Origin: Parahaliea maris
Lineage (GTDB): Bacteria > Pseudomonadota > Gammaproteobacteria > Pseudomonadales > Halieaceae
Assembly: GCF_008064665.1 (NCBI RefSeq)
Contig: NZ_VRZA01000013.1
Coordinates: 1-41,155, forward strand
Length of the DNA stretch: 41,155 bases
Reading direction: 5' to 3'
Position numbers and translations under genes: made by a program. Of this stretch, positions 39,082-41,155 are shown in pieces. The notes under the pieces were generated by a model. That model did not search any database. It saw nothing but the letters and a program-made list of their open reading frames with translations, and was not told the DNA's origin. Numbering within the stretch: the stretch's first letter is position 1; each line of letters begins with the position of its first letter.

Positions 39082-40578
39082 TCAGCCCTCCTCACCGTTG
39101 TTCGCGGACAGCACCATGGAGGCGGCCCGGAACATGGCGCGCGCCTTGTTGTGGGTTTCCTTCCATTCCAGCGCTGGCACCGAGTCAGCCACCACGCCGC
39201 CGCCCGCCTGCACGTAAAGACGACCGTCCTTGATCACCGCGGTACGGATCGCAATGGCGGTATCCATGTCGCCGGCCCAGGAGATATAGCCCACCGCACC
39301 GCCGTAAACGCCGCGCTTGACCGGCTCCAGCTCGTCGATGATCTCCATGGCGCGAATCTTGGGGGCCCCGCTCAGGGTGCCCGCCGGCAGGGTGGCCCGC
39401 AGCACGTCAACGGCTGACTTACCCTGCTGTAACTGGCCGGTCACATTGGACACGATGTGCATGACGTGGGAGTAACGCTCCACCACCATCTTGTCGGTCA
39501 GCTCCACGCTGCCGATGTCGGCAATGCGACCTACGTCGTTGCGGCCGAGATCAATCAGCATCAGGTGCTCGGCGATCTCCTTGGGGTCGGCCAGCAGCTC
39601 GGCCTCCATGGCAGCATCTTCTTCCTCGCTGCGCCCCCGGCGGCGGGTGCCAGCGATGGGGCGCACGGTCACTTCCCCTTCTTCCAGCCGCGCCAGGATT
39701 TCCGGCGAAGAACCGACAATCTGGAAGTCATCCAGGTCGAGGAAGTACATGTAGGGGGAAGGATTGAGATTGCGCAGGGCGCGGTAGAGATTGAGGGGCG
39801 GGGCAGTGAAGGGAATGCTCATGCGCTGGGACGGCACCACCTGCATCACGTCCCCCGCCAGCACATACTCCTTCACCGAATCGACTGCGGCGGCGTAGCT
39901 GTCGTAGGTGAAGTCCGACTCTGCCTGCCGCTCGAGTTCTTCGTCCAGCGCCGCCGTCAGGTCGACCGGGGGCAAGGGCCGCATCGGCTCGGGAAGCTGT
40001 GAGACCAGTTCCGCGAGTCGACCCTCGGCCCGTTTCAGGGCGTTGGCCTCGGCCGGGTCGGCGTTCACCACCAGGCGAATAGTGCCGGAGAGGTTGTCGA
40101 ATACCAGCACCTCCTCGGACACCATCAGCAGGATGTCCGGCGTGCCCAGCCGGTCCGGCGGCACCCCCGCCGCCAGGCGCGGCTCTACATAACGCACGGT
40201 ATCGTAGCCGAAGTAACCGACCAGGCCACCGTGGAACACCGGCAGATCCGCTACCGGCGCACTGCGGTAGCGCTGCTGGAAGGCCTCGGCATAGGCGAGG
40301 GGGTCTGCCACCTCCTCACTCTCGCTGAGTTCACCATCTACCCACACCTCCGCGCGGTAGCCGAACACCTTGAGCAGGGTGCGGCAGGGCAGGCCGATAA
40401 TGGAGTAACGGCCCCATTTTTCGCCGCCCTGAACGGATTCGAAGAAGTAGGAATAGGGGCCCTCCGCCAGCTTGCGGTAGGTACTGACAGGCGTTTCCAG
40501 GTCGGCCAGCACCTCGGTGCTGACGGGAATACGGTTATAGTCCTGCGCTGCCAGGGCAGCAAAGTCCTCGGGTGTCAT
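39082..40578 (-). CDS. trpE: anthranilate synthase component I
   Basis: Converts chorismate to anthranilate with TrpG and is the feedback-controlled first step to tryptophan. From ATG 40578 it has 498 residues; GAGGAA precedes this ATG, while the open frame above reads through the leader and is not protein. The tryptophan-binding region near 35-60 ([18 protein letters not shown]) keeps the serine of the LLES-type motif, so feedback inhibition is likely. The chorismate core has [57 protein letters not shown] and [12 protein letters not shown]. The operon includes trpG, trpD and trpC. In pseudomonads trpE is usually remote from trpGDC, so the joined arrangement is noteworthy. Confidence 0.97.
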   Translation of the reverse strand: MTPEDFAALAAQDYNRIPVSTEVLADLETPVSTYRKLAEGPYSYFFESVQGGEKWGRYSIIGLPCRTLLKVFGYRAEVWVDGELSESEEVADPLAYAEAFQQRYRSAPVADLPVFHGGLVGYFGYDTVRYVEPRLAAGVPPDRLGTPDILLMVSEEVLVFDNLSGTIRLVVNADPAEANALKRAEGRLAELVSQLPEPMRPLPPVDLTAALDEELERQAESDFTYDSYAAAVDSVKEYVLAGDVMQVVPSQRMSIPFTAPPLNLYRALRNLNPSPYMYFLDLDDFQIVGSSPEILARLEEGEVTVRPIAGTRRRGRSEEEDAAMEAELLADPKEIAEHLMLIDLGRNDVGRIADIGSVELTDKMVVERYSHVMHIVSNVTGQLQQGKSAVDVLRATLPAGTLSGAPKIRAMEIIDELEPVKRGVYGGAVGYISWAGDMDTAIAIRTAVIKDGRLYVQAGGGVVADSVPALEWKETHNKARAMFRAASMVLSANNGEEG

Positions 40579-40596
40579 GATGGTTCCTCGGAGATG

Positions 40597-40642
40597 AAAA
40601 TGGCGTAAATGGTGCGTGCAAAGTCCCTGGCTACCATCGCCA
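40597..40642 (-). terminator. candidate trp attenuator hairpin
   Basis: On the minus strand TGGCGATGGT (40642-40633) can pair with ACCAT-TTA-CGCCA (40613-40601), giving ten base pairs with a 3-nt bulge, followed by TTTT (40600-40597). A competing small hairpin, CTGGC with GCCAG (40639-40643 with 40627-40631), uses the same bases. A third pairing links 40612-40620 with 40695-40704. The loop of the terminator-like stem is long (19 nt) and the U tract short, so the strength is uncertain. Confidence 0.45.
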
Positions 40643-40660
40643 GCAGGTGACTTCGCGCAT
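40631..40660 (-). CDS. trpL: trp operon leader peptide
   Basis: Nine codons, MREVTCWRW, then TAG, on the minus strand, starting 64 nt or so after the predicted transcription start and ending 52 nt before the trpE ATG. Two of the last three codons are TGG (tryptophan), a strong excess for a rare amino acid. Short Trp-rich leader peptides control trp operons by ribosome stalling when charged tRNA-Trp is scarce, and trpE attenuation is known in Pseudomonas. No good Shine-Dalgarno sequence precedes the ATG; the nearest AAGG is about 14 bases away, which weakens the case. Confidence 0.6.
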   Translation of the reverse strand: MREVTCWRW

Positions 40661-40730
40661 CGACAACAGGTCGACCTTGTTACGCAGAGCTGCTTGCACA
40701 GCACTCTCCAGAGGTAAAGCGGGGTTGCCT

Positions 40731-40758
40731 ATTGTACATGCAGTCCTCGGCGTGGCAA
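40731..40758 (-). promoter_or_regulatory. trpE operon promoter
   Basis: Minus strand: -35 TTGCCA (40753-40758), a 16-bp spacer and -10 TACAAT (40731-40736), a near-consensus sigma-70 promoter. The predicted start is near 40724, giving a leader of about 145 nt. A hairpin lies in the early leader (40686-40707). The tandem repeat array ends 12 bp upstream of the -35. Confidence 0.75.
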
Positions 40759-40769
40759 CCGGGGTCGAT

Positions 40770-41155
40770 GGGGTTGGCCGAATGAATTCGGCCCTACATC
40801 GTCTGGGGGTTTCGGTACACCATGGCAAATACCCCTGCAGGGTCGAATTCATTCGACCACGCGACCTGACGAGCGCATCAACAGACAGAGCAACACCCCA
40901 GCGGGGTTGGCCGAATGAATTCGGCCCTACATCGCCTGGGGGTTACGGTACACCATGGCAAATACCCCTGTAGGGTCGAATTCATTCGACCACGCGACCT
41001 GACGAGCGCATCAACAGACAGAGCAACACCCCAGCGGGGTTGGCCGAATGAATTCGGCCCTACATCGTCTGGGGGTTTCGGTACACCATGGCAAATACTC
41101 CTGTAGGGTCGAATTCATTCGACCACGCGACCTGACGAGCGCATCAACAGACAGA
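40770..41155. repeat. 133-bp tandem repeats with REP-like palindromes
   Basis: Three head-to-tail copies begin at 40770, 40903 and 41036, an exact 133-bp period; the third is cut by the window end (120 bp seen). Copies 1 and 2 differ at about three bases. Each unit has two near-palindromes: GGCCGAATGAATTCGGCC, and GTCGAATTCATTCGAC. These are inverted relative to each other (first unit, 40776-40798 against 40836-40858; 20 of 23 positions match), a REP/BIME-type layout. The reading frames across the array repeat with the DNA and are not genes. No other gene is visible between the trpE promoter and the window end. Confidence 0.9.

Noticed and set aside
40647-41106. Open frames of 108 and 63 codons across the tandem repeats
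   Set aside because: Their sequences repeat with the 133-bp DNA unit (NEFGPT, VEFIRPRDLTSA), have no start signals and are by-products of the repeat.
40770-41155. CRISPR array
   Set aside because: The period is 133 bp with no spacers of unique sequence and no cas genes; this is a plain tandem repeat.

Overview
The window is a stretch of chromosome from a high-G+C gammaproteobacterium. It is packed with housekeeping genes and shows no prophage, insertion sequence, CRISPR array, defence island or tRNA gene. Three gene blocks have the order known from pseudomonads: 16S-tyrS-mepM-anmK-erpA-bactofilin-DUF6776-argC; dsbD-aroQ-accB-accC-prmA-dusB-fis-purH-purD; and coq7-OsmC-crp-trpC-trpD-trpG, with trpE joined on. 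Together with the REP-like intergenic repeats this suggests a marine relative of Pseudomonas, probably Cellvibrionales/Halieaceae. The genus is inference and was not checked against a database.

Layout. 1-2128: a complete 16S rRNA gene on the minus strand, with its 3' trailer, leader (boxB/boxA-like elements), two strong tandem promoters and an RNase III-type processing stem. 2129-10720: tyrS (-), then mepM and anmK (+) for peptidoglycan cutting and recycling, facing argC, a DUF6776 protein, a bactofilin and erpA (-), then a CLC channel (+). 10734-14307: haem genes hemJ, hemL and hemB, followed by a small secreted protein. 14317-20342: a Nudix hydrolase (-), a ModF-like double ATPase (+), PBP1B with its LpoP-type lipoprotein activator (-), and an adenosine-kinase-like sugar kinase (+). 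20383-24809: DNA polymerase II, a pentapeptide-repeat protein, a DUF2333 protein and a periplasmic copper chaperone. 24988-35369: dsbD, aroQ, accB, accC, prmA, dusB, fis, purH, purD and coq7, all on the plus strand. 35419-41155: OsmC-like protein (-), crp (+), then trpE-trpG-trpD-trpC (-) transcribed as one operon from a promoter at about 40745.

The most interesting signals are regulatory or structural. (1) A nine-codon leader peptide, MREVTCWRW, lies between a strong promoter and trpE, inside RNA that can form competing hairpins: a candidate trp attenuator. (2) A near-consensus IscR type-1 site overlaps the -35 element of erpA. (3) A 112-bp nested palindrome in front of hemL could fold into a cloverleaf-like cruciform. 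(4) A 133-bp tandem repeat, at least 2.9 copies and running off the window, ends 12 bp from the trpE -35 box. (5) The ModF-like protein has LILDNP in place of LILDEP in its first ATPase half. (6) A structured 235-bp gap separates dsbD and aroQ. I found no wholly new multi-gene system here.
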